This document shows positions 45,143 to 55,442 of a stretch of 64,000 nt of DNA, in pieces (positions within the stretch are counted from its first letter, which is position 1; each line of letters starts with the position of its first letter). The notes under the pieces are model-generated. The model worked only from the letters and a program-made list of their open reading frames with translations, was not told where the DNA came from and searched no databases. The DNA lies in NCBI RefSeq assembly GCF_016925675.1, contig NZ_CP070506.1, positions 1,610,501-1,674,500 on the forward strand, read 5' to 3'. This stretch comes from Pseudomonas hygromyciniae (GTDB taxonomy: Bacteria > Pseudomonadota > Gammaproteobacteria > Pseudomonadales > Pseudomonadaceae). A program made the translations under genes and the position numbers.

Positions 45143-45172
45143 ACAAACCCGGCTCAAGGCCGGGTTTGTTGC
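45143..45172 (+). terminator. Intrinsic terminator after the permease gene
   Basis: ACAAACCCGGC and GCCGGGTTTGT form a perfect 11-bp stem around TCAAG, eight bases after the permease stop. Only TT follows, but the A/T base of the stem supplies U pairs. Confidence 0.8.
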
Positions 45173-45349
45173 CTCTAGGGCTTGGCATTTAGCCATCGCG
45201 TCAAACAATCTCCAAAAAATCCAATGAGTTAACGCAAACCTTTGATTTTGCTTGTGGTCTGTTGCATTGTGCGCCCGGCGTCACGGGTATAAACTTTGCA
45301 AACTTTTCACAGAGGCCACTAACGGTTCGATTGGAGCCGTTCAGTCAGC

Positions 45350-46054
45350 ATGAAACCGATTCAGCTGCCCCTAGGTGTGCGTCTGCGTGACGACGCTACC
45401 TTCATCAATTACTACCCAGGCGCCAATGCCGCTGCACTCGGCTATGTCGAGCGGCTCTGCGAAGCCGACGCCGGGTGGACGGAAAGCCTGATCTACCTCT
45501 GGGGCAAGGACGGCGTGGGGCGTACCCACCTGTTGCAGGCAGCCTGCCTGCGCTTTGAGCAGATGGGTGAGCCGGCGGTGTACCTGCCGTTGGCTGAACT
45601 GCTGGACCGTGGCATCGGCATCCTCGACAACCTCGAGCAATACGAATTGGTTTGCCTGGATGATCTGCAAGCGGTCGCTGGCAGGGCGGATTGGGAAGAA
45701 GCACTGTTCCATTTGTTCAACCGCCTGCGCGACAGTGGCCGGCGCCTGCTGATTGCTGCGTCTACCTCGCCTCGGGAATTGCCGGTCAAGCTGGCTGACC
45801 TCAAGTCACGACTGACCCTGGCGCTGATCTTCCAGATGCGCCCATTGTCCGATGAAGACAAATTGCGCGCCTTGCAGCTGCGTGCCTCGCGCCGTGGTCT
45901 GCACCTGACCGATGAAGTCGGGCATTTCATCCTCACCCGTGGCACCCGCAGCATGAGCGCATTGTTCGACCTGCTCGAACAGCTCGACCAGGCCTCCTTG
46001 CAAGCCCAGCGCAAGCTCACCATCCCCTTCCTCAAAGAAACCCTCGGCTGGTAG
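45350..46054 (+). CDS. hda: DnaA regulatory inactivator Hda
   Basis: A 234-residue AAA+ protein related to DnaA domain III. MKPIQLPLGVRLRDDATFINYYPGAN is the family start, and the N-terminal QLPLGV is the clamp-binding motif. Walker A is WGKDGVGRTHLLQA and Walker B LVCLDDLQAVAG; the sensor/Arg-finger region is LTLALIFQMRPLSDEDKLRALQLRA. With the sliding clamp it promotes ATP hydrolysis by DnaA, preventing over-initiation. No strong ribosome site, but the start is fixed by the conserved N-terminus. Confidence 0.93.
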   Translation: MKPIQLPLGVRLRDDATFINYYPGANAAALGYVERLCEADAGWTESLIYLWGKDGVGRTHLLQAACLRFEQMGEPAVYLPLAELLDRGIGILDNLEQYELVCLDDLQAVAGRADWEEALFHLFNRLRDSGRRLLIAASTSPRELPVKLADLKSRLTLALIFQMRPLSDEDKLRALQLRASRRGLHLTDEVGHFILTRGTRSMSALFDLLEQLDQASLQAQRKLTIPFLKETLGW

Positions 46055-46267
46055 CCAGCCCTTTGAAACCGTGGCTCTTGGCAAATTCCAGGCGCCAGAA
46101 AACCTGCGTTTGGGCCGCTCTGGCCACGCAAAAGGGTCTAAATGGGGTTTAAGGGCTTAGATGACATAGGTCAAACAAGAAGTCACATAGATCACGATTG
46201 AATTTGCAAATCGATGTCATAGAAGGCATAGTCTCGGCTTCTTTACATATCAGCCACGGTCGTGCCC

Positions 46268-46897
46268 ATGCTAAATCGCTTCGCACCCCTCGTGCCTCTC
46301 GCACTCGTAACCCTGTTGTTTGGTTGCGCCACCCACCCCCAGCAGGTGGTTGAGCAGCAAAAGCCGCAACAACAGCATCAAGCCAAATTCGTCGCAGCAC
46401 AGTCTTCTTCTGTTTATGAAGAAGAGGTAGCGACCGAAAAAGAACTGGCCCAGTTCGCCGACAGCAAGCCTTATCAGTTGCCGCTGCTGGCCGACAGCAT
46501 CCTCGAACGTGGCATGTCCCTGATCGGTACCCGCTACCGTTTCGGTGGTACCTCTGAAGCCGGCTTCGACTGCAGTGGCTTTATCGGCTATCTGTTTCGT
46601 GAAGAAGCCGGCATGAACCTGCCGCGCTCCACCCGCGAAATGATCAACGTGGATGCACCGTTGGTCGCACGAAACAACCTCAAGCCCGGTGATCTGCTTT
46701 TCTTCAGTACCAATGGCCGTGGGCGTGTCAGCCACGCCGGTATTTACTTGGGCGATGACCAGTTCATCCACTCCAGCAGCCGCCGTAGCGGTGGGGTACG
46801 GGTTGATAAGTTGGGCGACAGCTACTGGAGCAAGACCTTCATCGAAGCCAAGCGCGCACTGGCGATGGCCCCCACTAGCGTTACCGCCCGCAAGTAA
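46268..46897 (+). CDS. NlpC/P60 (C40) peptidase lipoprotein
   Basis: A 209-residue lipoprotein (signal LALVTLLFGC, lipidated C20) with a Gln-rich linker and a C40 domain: FDCSGFIGYLF (C102), VSHAGIYLG (H156) and a third polar residue in FIHSSSRR. Like MepS, it should cut peptidoglycan cross-links between stem peptides during cell-wall growth. GTG 46262 is an alternative start. A terminator at 46961 separates it from its paralogue at 47042. Confidence 0.87.
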   Translation: MLNRFAPLVPLALVTLLFGCATHPQQVVEQQKPQQQHQAKFVAAQSSSVYEEEVATEKELAQFADSKPYQLPLLADSILERGMSLIGTRYRFGGTSEAGFDCSGFIGYLFREEAGMNLPRSTREMINVDAPLVARNNLKPGDLLFFSTNGRGRVSHAGIYLGDDQFIHSSSRRSGGVRVDKLGDSYWSKTFIEAKRALAMAPTSVTARK

Positions 46898-46960
46898 ACT
46901 TAAAGTGATACTTGAAGTTTGACGCGTAAGCGCTAGAATCCTGAGATATTGTTGCGAACC

Positions 46961-46995
46961 AGACCGCGCGAGCTTGCTTGCGCGGTCTAGTTTTC
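46961..46995 (+). terminator. Intrinsic terminator after the first NlpC/P60 gene
   Basis: AGACCGCGC and GCGCGGTCT pair around AGCTTGCTT-type loop bases, followed by AGTTTT. It lies 64 bases after the stop and 47 before the next gene. Confidence 0.8.
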
Positions 46996-47041
46996 AGCGT
47001 TCGGCAGCGAAAGCCGCATCCAGATCAGGATTGTTCTGCCC

Positions 47042-47581
47042 ATGTCGACCTCGGCCCGCCTAATTCTTCTTGTTTGCGCCGCGCTGCTCAGTGCCTGCGC
47101 CAGCCGTCCTTCACCTGCGCCTGTGGCCGTCAAGCCCAAGCCGGTATTCAACTACACCACCCAGAACTTTTCGCCGGTTGCCGAAGATGTGCTGTTTCGC
47201 GCCTTGGGCCTGGTCGGCACGCCTTACCGCTGGGGCGGCAACACGCCGGACTCGGGGTTTGATTGCAGCGGCCTGATTGGTTTTGTCTACCGCGATGCCG
47301 CTGGCATCTCGCTGCCGCGCACCACCCGCGAGTTGATCGTGATGCGTGCCCAGGACGTGCGTGAAGATGCGCTGCAAACCGGCGACCTGCTGTTTTTCGC
47401 CACGGGCGGTGGCTCCCAGGTTAGCCATGCCGGGATCTATGTGGGTGAAGGGCGCTTCGTCCATGCGCCACAAACCGGCGGTACGGTGAAGCTTGATACC
47501 CTGTCCAAGGCCTATTGGCAGAATGCCTACCTGAGCGCCAAGCGCGTGTTGCCGGCCGAGCATCTGGCGCGTAACCCTTAA
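47042..47581 (+). CDS. NlpC/P60 (C40) peptidase lipoprotein, second copy
   Basis: A 179-residue lipoprotein (signal LLVCAALLSAC, lipidated C19) with C40 motifs FDCSGLIGFVY (C75), VSHAGIYVG (H129) and RFVHAPQ. It is clearly paralogous to the protein encoded just upstream but lacks that one's long Gln-rich linker. Probable DD- or LD-endopeptidase acting on peptidoglycan. Tandem pairs of such lipoproteins are usual in Pseudomonas. Confidence 0.87.
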   Translation: MSTSARLILLVCAALLSACASRPSPAPVAVKPKPVFNYTTQNFSPVAEDVLFRALGLVGTPYRWGGNTPDSGFDCSGLIGFVYRDAAGISLPRTTRELIVMRAQDVREDALQTGDLLFFATGGGSQVSHAGIYVGEGRFVHAPQTGGTVKLDTLSKAYWQNAYLSAKRVLPAEHLARNP

Positions 47582-47598
47582 GACCTGCACCGATCAAA

Positions 47599-47692
47599 AA
47601 TGTGGGAGCGGGCTTGCTCGCGAAAGCGGTGAATCAGTAACAGATGTACTGACTGATCCACCGCTTTCGCGAGCAAGCCCGCTCCCACATTG
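47599..47692. repeat. REPIN between converging genes
   Basis: TGTGGGAGCGGGCTTGCTCG and CGAGCAAGCCCGCTCCCACA lie about 50 bases apart, with inner GCGAAAGCGGTG / CACCGCTTTCGC-type arms. It separates the second NlpC/P60 gene from the leftward sugar dehydrogenase gene. Confidence 0.92.
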
Positions 47693-47744
47693 GTTTTGTG
47701 GTGTTGTCGAGTCCTGCTATTTAGCAGCCGACACCCGCCACACC

Positions 47745-49031
47745 TTATTCCCCCACATCATCCGCCACCAACAACCCGCCCTGCTGATCGATCACCACAC
47801 CCACCGGCCGGCCCATGGCTTTCTCATCACTGTTGAGAAAGCCGGTCAGCACATCCACCGGTTGCCCCTTCGGCTTGCCCCCCTCAAATGGCACAAAGAT
47901 CACCTTGTAGCCACTGTGCGGCTTGCGATTCCACGAACCATGCTGGCCGATAAACGCGCCATGGCTAAATTGTGCCGGCAGCGTATTACCTTCAGCGAAG
48001 GTCAGTCCTAGGGACGCAGTGTGTGGCCCGACGGCGTAGTCTGGCGCAATGGCCTTGGCTACCAGGTCCGGGTCCTGCGGCGTGACCCGTACATCCACAT
48101 GTTGGCCGTAGTAACTGAACGGCCAGCCATAGAAGCCGCCATCCTTGACCGAGGTGATGTAGTCCGGCACCAGATCGCTGCCGATTTCATCGCGCTCGTT
48201 GACCGCCGTCCACAGCTTGCCGCTTTGCGGCTCCCAGGCCATGCCATTGGGATTGCGCAGCCCGGAGGCAAAAATCCGCTGTTTGCCGCTGGCCCGATCG
48301 ACTTCCCAGATCGCAGCGCGGCCCTGTTCGGCTTCCAAGCCGTTTTCGCCGACGTTGCTGTTAGAGCCCACGCTCACATACAACTTGCTGCCATCCTTGC
48401 TGGCCACCACGTTTTTCGTCCAGTGGTGGTTCAGCGGGCCGCCCGGCAGGTCGATGACCTTGGTGCCTGGCGCCTTGATCGCGGTTTCCCCCGGTTGATA
48501 GGGGAAGCGCAGCAGCTTGTCCGAATCGGCCACATACAGATCGTTGCCCACCAGGGTCATGCCAAACGGCGAGTTGAGGTTCTCCAGGAAGACCGTACGG
48601 GTTTCCGCCACGCCATCATGGTCGGCATCGCGCAACAGGGTGATGCGGTTCGGGCTGGGCACACCTGCGCCGGCGCGGCCCATGACCTTTTCCATGACCC
48701 AGCCGCGAATGCCCTTGGAGTCATCCGGCTTGGGCGGCGCGTTGGTCTCGGCCACCAGCACGTCGCCATTGGGCAATACATACAGCCAGCGCGGGTGGTC
48801 CAGGCCTTCGGCGAAGGCGCCGACCTGGGTACCGGCGGCGGCCTGGGGCTTGGCGCCATCGGGCCAGCCAATGGCGGGGGCGATGTTGACGGTGGGGATC
48901 AGGGTTTTGTTCGGTTCCGGCAACTTGGGCGAGGGCCCGGTGCCGTCGGAGACCTGCAAGGTTGAGCTTTCCCCGCAGGCGGCGAGTGCGCCTGCGGCCA
49001 TGATCAGTACGGCGAGTCGGGTCTTGTGCAT
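47745..49031 (-). CDS. PQQ-type sugar (sorbosone) dehydrogenase lipoprotein, C-terminus frameshifted
   Basis: A 428-residue six-bladed beta-propeller enzyme of the sorbosone/glucose dehydrogenase family: lipoprotein signal ([12 protein letters not shown]19), then [50 protein letters not shown] and [15 protein letters not shown]. It would oxidise an aldose in the periplasm with PQQ. Start ATG 49031 has GAGGAG upstream. The end is odd: GATGATGTGGGGGAATAA stops in frame, but removing one G of the five-G run gives ...[14 protein letters not shown] and a stop at 47717. The gene is thus frameshifted at its last ten codons, by mutation or by a homopolymer sequencing error. Confidence 0.8.
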   Translation of the reverse strand: MHKTRLAVLIMAAGALAACGESSTLQVSDGTGPSPKLPEPNKTLIPTVNIAPAIGWPDGAKPQAAAGTQVGAFAEGLDHPRWLYVLPNGDVLVAETNAPPKPDDSKGIRGWVMEKVMGRAGAGVPSPNRITLLRDADHDGVAETRTVFLENLNSPFGMTLVGNDLYVADSDKLLRFPYQPGETAIKAPGTKVIDLPGGPLNHHWTKNVVASKDGSKLYVSVGSNSNVGENGLEAEQGRAAIWEVDRASGKQRIFASGLRNPNGMAWEPQSGKLWTAVNERDEIGSDLVPDYITSVKDGGFYGWPFSYYGQHVDVRVTPQDPDLVAKAIAPDYAVGPHTASLGLTFAEGNTLPAQFSHGAFIGQHGSWNRKPHSGYKVIFVPFEGGKPKGQPVDVLTGFLNSDEKAMGRPVGVVIDQQGGLLVADDVGE

Positions 49032-49139
49032 GTTTTTCTCCTCAATGCCTGTAGTCATAGAGGTACGGTGCGTGGCGATGGTTCAAGTGCGTGGCCGGCT
49101 TTAATTGACGCTGTACCCCCAACCCACTAACCTTCGCCG

Positions 49140-49365
49140 CTTGTTTCAGGTGCTCTGTGACGTACGCGTCGACCGAGTGAAACAGGGAAGCCGGTGAGTG
49201 CGCGCACTTTTCTACAGTGCGGCCACGATCCCGGCGCTGCCCCCGCAACGGTAAATGAGTCAAGACGCTGCTTTTGCCACTGTATCGCGTGCGATATGGG
49301 AAGGCGCATCGTCGGCCCGCCCTGGTCAACAGGGCGCCACTCATGAGCCCGGAGACCGGCCTGAT
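49140..49365 (+). ncRNA. Cobalamin (AdoCbl) riboswitch
   Basis: The leader carries the class I B12 aptamer landmarks in order: GGTGCTC at the left base, AAGCCGGTGAG, GCTGCCCCCGCAACGGTAA, GCCACTG, GGGAAGGCGC and GAGCCCGGAGACCGGCCTG (the B12-box partner). It ends about 95 bases before cobO, with room for an expression platform that would lower expression when adenosylcobalamin is abundant. Its position ahead of ten cob genes fits completely. Confidence 0.92.
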
Positions 49366-49458
49366 TCATCCAACAGCATCACGGTGGGCGATGCTTGGCT
49401 TCATAGAGATTGTCTTTTCCTGCCCGCCGTTTTTGTCCAGCCCCAACGGAGAGCTGCC

Positions 49459-50070
49459 ATGACTGATTCCCCTGATCGTGACGAACGCCACCTGGCGCGC
49501 ATGCTGCGCAAAAAAGCGGTGATTGACGAGCGCATTGCCAATTCACCGAATGAATGCGGTTTGCTGCTGGTATTGACCGGCAATGGCAAAGGCAAAAGCA
49601 GCTCGGCCTTCGGCATGCTCGCCCGCGCCATGGGCCACGGTATGCAATGTGGCGTGGTGCAGTTCATCAAGGGGCGCAACAGTACCGGTGAAGAGTTGTT
49701 CTTCCGCCGCTTCCCCGAACAGGTACGGTTCCACGTGATGGGCGAGGGCTTTACCTGGGAAACCCAGGACCGCCAGCGCGATATCGCCGCCGCCGAAGCG
49801 GCCTGGAAAGTCTCCCGGGAAATGTTGCAGGATCCGTCCATCGGCCTGGTGGTGCTGGATGAGCTGAACATTGCGCTCAAGCACGGTTATCTCGACCTGG
49901 ACCAGGTGTTGAGCGACCTGCAAGCCCGGCCACCGATGCAGCACGTGCTGGTCACCGGTCGCGGCGCCAAGCCAGAGCTGATTGAAATGGCCGACACCGT
50001 CACCGAAATGGGCATGCTCAAGCACGCGTTCCAGGCCGGTATCAAGGCACAGAAAGGCATCGAACTTTGA
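49459..50070 (+). CDS. cobO: Cob(I)yrinic acid a,c-diamide adenosyltransferase
   Basis: A 203-residue CobA/CobO-type enzyme with the P-loop LTGNGKGKSSSAFG (residues 40-53), VQFIKGRNSTGEE and the Walker B-like LVVLDELNIALK. It adenosylates the cobalt of cob(I)yrinic acid diamide or cobinamide. ATG 49459 has GGAGAG eight bases upstream; the longer frame from 49255 is riboswitch sequence. It is first in the operon and overlaps cobB by ATGA-like four bases. Confidence 0.93.
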   Translation: MTDSPDRDERHLARMLRKKAVIDERIANSPNECGLLLVLTGNGKGKSSSAFGMLARAMGHGMQCGVVQFIKGRNSTGEELFFRRFPEQVRFHVMGEGFTWETQDRQRDIAAAEAAWKVSREMLQDPSIGLVVLDELNIALKHGYLDLDQVLSDLQARPPMQHVLVTGRGAKPELIEMADTVTEMGMLKHAFQAGIKAQKGIEL

Positions 50071-51450
50071 ACCAGCCGCGCCATTGCCCTGCCGTGCTGA
50101 TCGCCGCGCCGGCGTCAGGCCAGGGCAAGACTACCGTCACCGCCGCCCTGGCCCGTTTGCACCGCAACCTAGGGCGCAAGGTCCGGGTGTTCAAATGCGG
50201 CCCGGACTTTCTTGACCCGATGATCCATGAGCGCGCCAGCGGCGCGCCGGTCTATCAATTGGACATGTGGATGGTGGGCGAGCAGGAAAGTCGCCGTTTG
50301 CTGTGGGAAGCAGCGGGGGAGGCGGACCTGATCCTGATCGAGGGCGTGATGGGCCTTTTCGACGGCACCCCCCTCCAGCGCCGACCTGGCGCGCCACTTT
50401 GGCGTGCCGGTACTGGCGGTGATCGACGGCACCGCCATGGCCCAGACCTTTGGCGCCCTGGCGCTGGGGCTGGCGCGTTACCAGGCGGACCTGCCGTTCG
50501 CCGGGGTCTTGGCCAACCGCGTCGGGACCGTGCGCCACGCGCAATTGCTCGAAGGCAGCCTGACCGAAGGCCTGCGCTGGTACGGCGCGCTGTCCCGGGA
50601 AACCGGGATCGAACTGCCGAGCCGCCACCTGGGCCTGGTGCAGGCCAGCGAGTTGAATGACCTGGACCTGCGCCTGGATGCGGCCGCCGAAGCCCTGGCC
50701 GGCAGTTGCGAGGTAGCGCTGCCACCGCCGGTGGAGTTCGCCGCGCCCGAGGTGATCTCGGCCGAGCCACTGCTGGCCGGCGTGCGGATTGCCGTGGCCC
50801 GGGATGAAGCCTTTGCCTTCACCTATGGTGCGAGCCTCGACTTGCTGCGGGCGATGGGCGCCCAATTGCATTTCTTCTCGCCGATCCATGACCGCGTGTT
50901 GCCCGACGCCGACAGCCTCTATCTGCCCGGTGGCTACCCGGAGCTGCATCATCAGGCGTTGTCGCAAAACACCGCGATGCTGCAGGCGATCCGCGCCCAC
51001 CACGGCGCAGGTAAGCCGTTGTTGGCCGAATGTGGCGGCATGCTCTATTTGCTCGACTCATTGACCGATGTCGAGGGCACTCGCGCCGAACTGCTGGGGC
51101 TGTTGCAAGGCGATGCGGTCATGCAGAAACGCCTGGCGGCCCTGGCCCTGCAAACGGTGGAATTGCCGGAAGGCGTGCTGCGCGGCCATACCTATCATCA
51201 CTCCCTGACCAGCACGCAATGGCAGCCGATTGCCCGAGGCCTGAGCCCCAATGGTGGGCGCGGCGCCGAGGCGGTGTATCGCCAGGGGCGGATGACGGCC
51301 TCCTATGTGCACTTTTATTTCCCGTCGAACCCGGTTGCGGTGGCCGCGCTTTTTGCGCCTGAGCGGGACGCCGCTATCGCCGGCAAGCCAGCGCCCACAG
51401 GGGATTGCATTGCAAATGTAGGAGCGGGCTTGCCCGCGATAGGGTCATGA
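50067..51450 (+). pseudogene. cobB: Cobyrinate a,c-diamide synthase, split by a one-base frameshift
   Basis: CobB uses glutamine and ATP to amidate the a and c side chains of cobyrinate. The first frame (from ATG 50067) holds the P-loop AAPASGQGKTT, KCGPDFLDPM and LIEGVMGLFDGT. At 50368-50373 there are six C where five would keep frame (ACCCCCTCC reads TPSS). The second frame continues ADLARHFGVPVLAVIDGTAMAQTF through the glutaminase LLAECGGMLY to VHFYFPSN. The protein would need about 460 residues. Either the gene is broken, slippage on the C run restores it, or one base is a sequencing error. The last 29 codons (from about 51364) are REP sequence. Confidence 0.88.
51370..51446. repeat. REP doublet overlapping the cobB 3' end and the bluB start
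   Basis: CGCTATCGCCGGCAAGCCAG and, inverted, TAGGAGCGGGCTTGCCCGCG lie about 16 bases apart. The doublet is translated as the last residues of CobB (IAGKPAPTGD...[10 protein letters not shown]), and its right arm supplies the AGGG just before the bluB ATG. Confidence 0.85.
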
Positions 51451-52097
51451 CCGACAACGCCTTCCCCGCAGCCGAACGCCAGGCCATCTACCGCGCCATC
51501 GCCGAACGCCGTGATATGCGCCACTTCAGTGGCGGCACTGTCGCCCCCGAGCTCTTGCATCGCCTGCTGCAAGCCGCTCACCAGGCCCCCAGCGTCGGCC
51601 TGATGCAGCCGTGGCGCTTTATCCGTATCAGCGACCGCAACCTGCGTGGGCAGATCCAGCAGTTGGTGGAAGCAGAACGCCTACGCACCGCGGCTGCCCT
51701 TGGCGAGCGTTCGGACGACTTTATGAAGCTCAAGGTCGAAGGCATCAACGACTGCGCCGAGGTGTTGGTGGCGGCGTTGATGGATGATCGTGAGCGGCAT
51801 ATTTTCGGGCGGCGCACGTTGCCGGAAATGGACCTGGCCTCGCTGTCCTGCGCGATCCAGAATCTGTGGCTGGCCTCCCGCGCCGAAGGCCTGGGCATGG
51901 GCTGGGTGTCGTTGTTCGAACCCCAGGACCTGGCCGACCTGCTGGGCCTGCCGCCCGGCGCCAAGCCGCTGGCCGTACTGTGCCTGGGCCCGGTGACGGC
52001 GTTCTACCCGGCACCGATGTTGCAACTCGAAGGCTGGACCGAACCGCGTCCGCTGAGTGACATGCTGTATGAGAACTATTGGGGAGTGAATCAATGA
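51447..52097 (+). CDS. bluB: 5,6-dimethylbenzimidazole synthase
   Basis: A 216-residue flavin-destroying nitroreductase-fold enzyme. [38 protein letters not shown] is the BluB signature, followed by [25 protein letters not shown]. It cuts reduced FMN with oxygen to give dimethylbenzimidazole, the lower ligand of B12, so synthesis here is aerobic. The ATG overlaps the cobB stop and has only a closely spaced AGGG from the REP element. Its own stop overlaps cobD (ATGA). Confidence 0.9.
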   Translation: MTDNAFPAAERQAIYRAIAERRDMRHFSGGTVAPELLHRLLQAAHQAPSVGLMQPWRFIRISDRNLRGQIQQLVEAERLRTAAALGERSDDFMKLKVEGINDCAEVLVAALMDDRERHIFGRRTLPEMDLASLSCAIQNLWLASRAEGLGMGWVSLFEPQDLADLLGLPPGAKPLAVLCLGPVTAFYPAPMLQLEGWTEPRPLSDMLYENYWGVNQ

Positions 52098-53002
52098 GTG
52101 TGGCCTTGCTGAGTGTCGCTGCAGTGGCGCTGGATGCGCTGCTGGGCGAGCCCAGGCGCTGGCATCCGCTGGTGGCGTTCGGCAATTTTGCCGAGCGCAT
52201 CGAGCAGCGTTTCAACTCCGCAGGTCGCGGCTGGCGCAGCCATGGCGTGAGCGCATGGTTTATCACCGTGATACCGCTGACCTTGCTGGCCACGGCCTTG
52301 TCCTGGGCGCCTTACGTTGGCTGGGTGATCGAGATCCTCGCGTTGTACCTGGCCCTGGGCATGCGCAGCCTGGGTGAGCACGTGTTGCCGGTGGCCCAGG
52401 CCCTGCGCAGTGGGGATCTGGACGAGGCACGCACGCGCGTCAGTTACCTGGTCAGCCGCCAGACCAGCGAATTGGACAGCACTGAAGTGGCGCGCGCCGC
52501 CACCGAGTCGGTGCTGGAAAACGGCAGCGACGCGGTGTTCGCCGCGCTGTTCTGGTTTGTCGTGGCCGGGGTGCCGGGCGTGGTGCTGTACCGCCTGAGC
52601 AATACCCTGGATGCCATGTGGGGCTATCGCAACGAACGCTTTGAACGCTTCGGCTGGGCGGCGGCGAAAATTGACGATCTGCTTAATTACATTCCCGCGC
52701 GCCTGGTGGCGTTGACCTACGCCGTGCTCGGCAAAACGCGCCTGGCGCTCAAATGCTGGCGCCGACAGGGCCCGACCTGGGACAGCCCGAATGCCGGCCC
52801 GGTGATGGCCGCCGGTGCTGGCGCCCTGGGCGTCGAGTTGGGCGGTGCGGCGATTTATCACGGTGAGCTGCACCAGCGTCCGGTCCTCGGCGAAGGACCA
52901 CCGGCCGATGCCGATTCCATCGAGCGTGGCTGGCAACTGGTGCAGCGCGGCGTGTGGTTGTGGGTGTTGATCCTGTGCGCGGGGGCGCAATTCTATGCTT
53001 GA
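52094..53002 (+). CDS. cobD: Adenosylcobinamide-phosphate synthase
   Basis: A 302-residue CobD/CbiB membrane protein with several helices. [18 protein letters not shown] is the family N-terminus; [35 protein letters not shown] and the [30 protein letters not shown] segment are the conserved core. It joins adenosylcobyric acid to (R)-1-amino-2-propanol phosphate. ATG 52094 overlaps the bluB stop; its end overlaps cobC by eight bases. Confidence 0.93.
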   Translation: MSVALLSVAAVALDALLGEPRRWHPLVAFGNFAERIEQRFNSAGRGWRSHGVSAWFITVIPLTLLATALSWAPYVGWVIEILALYLALGMRSLGEHVLPVAQALRSGDLDEARTRVSYLVSRQTSELDSTEVARAATESVLENGSDAVFAALFWFVVAGVPGVVLYRLSNTLDAMWGYRNERFERFGWAAAKIDDLLNYIPARLVALTYAVLGKTRLALKCWRRQGPTWDSPNAGPVMAAGAGALGVELGGAAIYHGELHQRPVLGEGPPADADSIERGWQLVQRGVWLWVLILCAGAQFYA

Positions 53003-53984
53003 ACATGGTGGCCGGCTGCGCAAAGCCGCGATGCAGTACGGCATCGCCCAGGAAGATTGGTTGGACCTGTCCAGTGGCCTCGCGCCCTGGCCCTGGCCAA
53101 TCCCGCCCATCCCATTACGGGCCTGGGCACGTTTGCCAGAGAACGATGATGGTCTGGAGCAGGCCGCCTGCGACTATTACGGCGCGGCCCAGGTGTTACC
53201 GGTGCCGGGCTCCCAGGCGGCGATCCAGTTGCTGCCGCGCCTGCGCCGAGCGGGCAAGGTCGGCGTGCTGTCGCCGTGCTATGCCGAGCATGCCGAGGCC
53301 TGGCGCCGCGCCGGCTATATCGTGCGCGAGGTGCTGGAGCAGGAAGTCGACTTCTTCCTCGACAGCCTCGACGTGCTGGTGGTGGTCAATCCCAATAACC
53401 CAACCGGCCTGAGCCTTACCCCCCAGCGCCTGCTGGATTGGCATGCGCGGCTGGCCCAGCGCGGGGGCTGGCTGGTAGTGGATGAAGCCTTTATGGACAA
53501 CACCCCGCACTTGAGCCTGGCGAGCCAGGCCAACCAAGTGGGGTTGATTGTGTTGCGCTCGTTCGGCAAGTTTTTCGGCCTGGCCGGGGTGCGCCTGGGC
53601 TTCGTCCTGGCCGAACGCAAGCTGCTCAAGCTGCTGGCCGAGCAGGTCGGGCCGTGGGCGGTCAGCGGGCCGACCCGGGAGTTGGGGCAGGTCTGCCTGC
53701 GCGACAGCGCCGGCCACGCCCATCAGCGCCAGCGTTGCGAAGAAGCGAGCCAGCGCCTGTTCAGCCTGCTGGATCAGTATGGCCTGCGCCCACAAGGTGG
53801 CTGCGCGCTGTTCCAGTGGCTGATCGCCGATCGCGCCGAGCAGTTGCATGAGTTCATGGCCCAGCGCGGCATCCTGCTGCGCCTGTTTGTCCACGACAGC
53901 AGTCTGCGTTTTGGCCTGCCCGGGACCGACGCCGATTGGCTGCGCCTTGAACAAGCCCTGACTGCCTGGAAACACGCCTCATGA
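52995..53984 (+). CDS. cobC: Threonine-phosphate decarboxylase
   Basis: A 329-residue PLP aminotransferase-fold enzyme. The core reads [16 protein letters not shown], and [16 protein letters not shown] with the PLP lysine in SFGKF. It makes (R)-1-amino-2-propanol phosphate, the linker used by CobD encoded just upstream. It overlaps cobD by eight bases and cobQ by four. Relatives include histidinol-phosphate aminotransferase, but context decides. Note that the name CobC is also used for the phosphatase at 57013. Confidence 0.9.
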   Translation: MLEHGGRLRKAAMQYGIAQEDWLDLSSGLAPWPWPIPPIPLRAWARLPENDDGLEQAACDYYGAAQVLPVPGSQAAIQLLPRLRRAGKVGVLSPCYAEHAEAWRRAGYIVREVLEQEVDFFLDSLDVLVVVNPNNPTGLSLTPQRLLDWHARLAQRGGWLVVDEAFMDNTPHLSLASQANQVGLIVLRSFGKFFGLAGVRLGFVLAERKLLKLLAEQVGPWAVSGPTRELGQVCLRDSAGHAHQRQRCEEASQRLFSLLDQYGLRPQGGCALFQWLIADRAEQLHEFMAQRGILLRLFVHDSSLRFGLPGTDADWLRLEQALTAWKHAS

Positions 53985-55432
53985 CCACCTTGATGGTGCA
54001 AGGCACCACCTCCGACGCGGGCAAAAGCACGTTGGTGACCGCGCTGTGTCGCTGGGTCGTGCGCCAGGGCGTGCCGGTGGTGCCCTTCAAACCGCAGAAC
54101 ATGGCGCTCAACAGTGCGGTCACGGCAGAAGGTGGCGAGATCGGCCGTGCCCAGGCCGTGCAAGCCCAGGCCGCCAACCTCGCGCCGCACACCGATATGA
54201 ACCCGGTACTGCTCAAGCCCAACAGCGACACCGGCTCCCAGGTCATCATCCATGGCCATGCGGTAACCAGCATGAATGCCGTGGCCTATCACGACTACAA
54301 GGCCATCGCCATGCAAGCGGTGCTGGCCTCCCATGGGCGTTTGAGTGCGGCCTACCCCGTGGTGATGGTCGAAGGCGCGGGCTCTCCGGCCGAGATCAAT
54401 CTGCGGGCCAATGACATTGCCAACATGGGGTTCGCTGAAGCGGTGGATTGCCCGGTACTGCTGATCGCCGATATCAATCGCGGCGGGGTGTTCGCCCACC
54501 TGGTTGGCACGTTGGAGTTGCTATCGCCGTCGGAGCAGGCGCGGGTCAAGGGTTTTATCATCAACCGCTTTCGCGGCGATATCGCGCTGCTGCAACCGGG
54601 CCTCGACTGGCTTGAGGCGCGCACCGGAAAACCGGTGGTCGGTGTGCTGCCCTATGTGATGGACCTGCACCTGGAAGCCGAGGATGGCATCGATCAGCGC
54701 CAGATCGACAAGGCGGCGCAGGTGCTCAAAGTGGTGGTGCCGGTATTGCCGCGCATCAGCAATCACACGGACTTCGACCCGCTGCGCCTGCATCCCCAGG
54801 TGGATTTGCAGTTTGTCGGGCCGGGGCAGGCGATCCCTGCCGCTGACCTGATCATCCTGCCCGGCTCGAAAAGCGTGCGCAGCGACTTGGCCTACCTGCG
54901 CGCCAATGGCTGGGACCGTGCGATCGCCCGGCACTTGCGCTATGGCGGCAAGGTCCTGGGTATCTGCGGTGGCCTGCAGATGCTGGGCGAGCAAGTCCAC
55001 GATCCGCTTGGCCTGGAAGGCACTGCGGGCTCCAGTGATGGCCTGGGCCTGCTGGCGTTCAGCACCACCTTGGAAGCCGAGAAACAATTGCGCAATGTGC
55101 GTGGCCGGCTGGTGCTGGAAGATGCGCCAGTCAGCGGTTATGAGATCCATGCGGGCGTGACCCGAGGTACTGCCCTGGAGCAGCCAGCCGTGCGTTTGGA
55201 TGACGGTCGCAGCGACGGTGCTTGTAGCGATGACGGGCAGATCCTCGGCACCTATCTGCACGGTCTGTTCGAGACTCCCGCCGCATGCAGCGCCTTGCTG
55301 CGTTGGGCCGGGTTGCAGGAAGTGCAGGAGGTGGATTATCACGGCTTGCGCGAGCGCGATATCGAGCGCCTGGCGGACCTGGTGGAGCAGCATCTGGACA
55401 CCCGGTTGCTGCGCCAGTTATGTGGCATTTGA
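53981..55432 (+). CDS. cobQ: Cobyric acid synthase
   Basis: A 483-residue amidotransferase with an N-terminal ATPase domain ([45 protein letters not shown]) and a C-terminal glutaminase domain ([16 protein letters not shown] with the catalytic Cys, and a C-terminal HG in GTYLHGLF). It amidates the b, d, e and g side chains of adenosylcobyrinic diamide. ATGA overlap with cobC. Complete in length. Confidence 0.95.
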   Translation: MTTLMVQGTTSDAGKSTLVTALCRWVVRQGVPVVPFKPQNMALNSAVTAEGGEIGRAQAVQAQAANLAPHTDMNPVLLKPNSDTGSQVIIHGHAVTSMNAVAYHDYKAIAMQAVLASHGRLSAAYPVVMVEGAGSPAEINLRANDIANMGFAEAVDCPVLLIADINRGGVFAHLVGTLELLSPSEQARVKGFIINRFRGDIALLQPGLDWLEARTGKPVVGVLPYVMDLHLEAEDGIDQRQIDKAAQVLKVVVPVLPRISNHTDFDPLRLHPQVDLQFVGPGQAIPAADLIILPGSKSVRSDLAYLRANGWDRAIARHLRYGGKVLGICGGLQMLGEQVHDPLGLEGTAGSSDGLGLLAFSTTLEAEKQLRNVRGRLVLEDAPVSGYEIHAGVTRGTALEQPAVRLDDGRSDGACSDDGQILGTYLHGLFETPAACSALLRWAGLQEVQEVDYHGLRERDIERLADLVEQHLDTRLLRQLCGI

Positions 55433-55442
55433 GGGTTTGACC

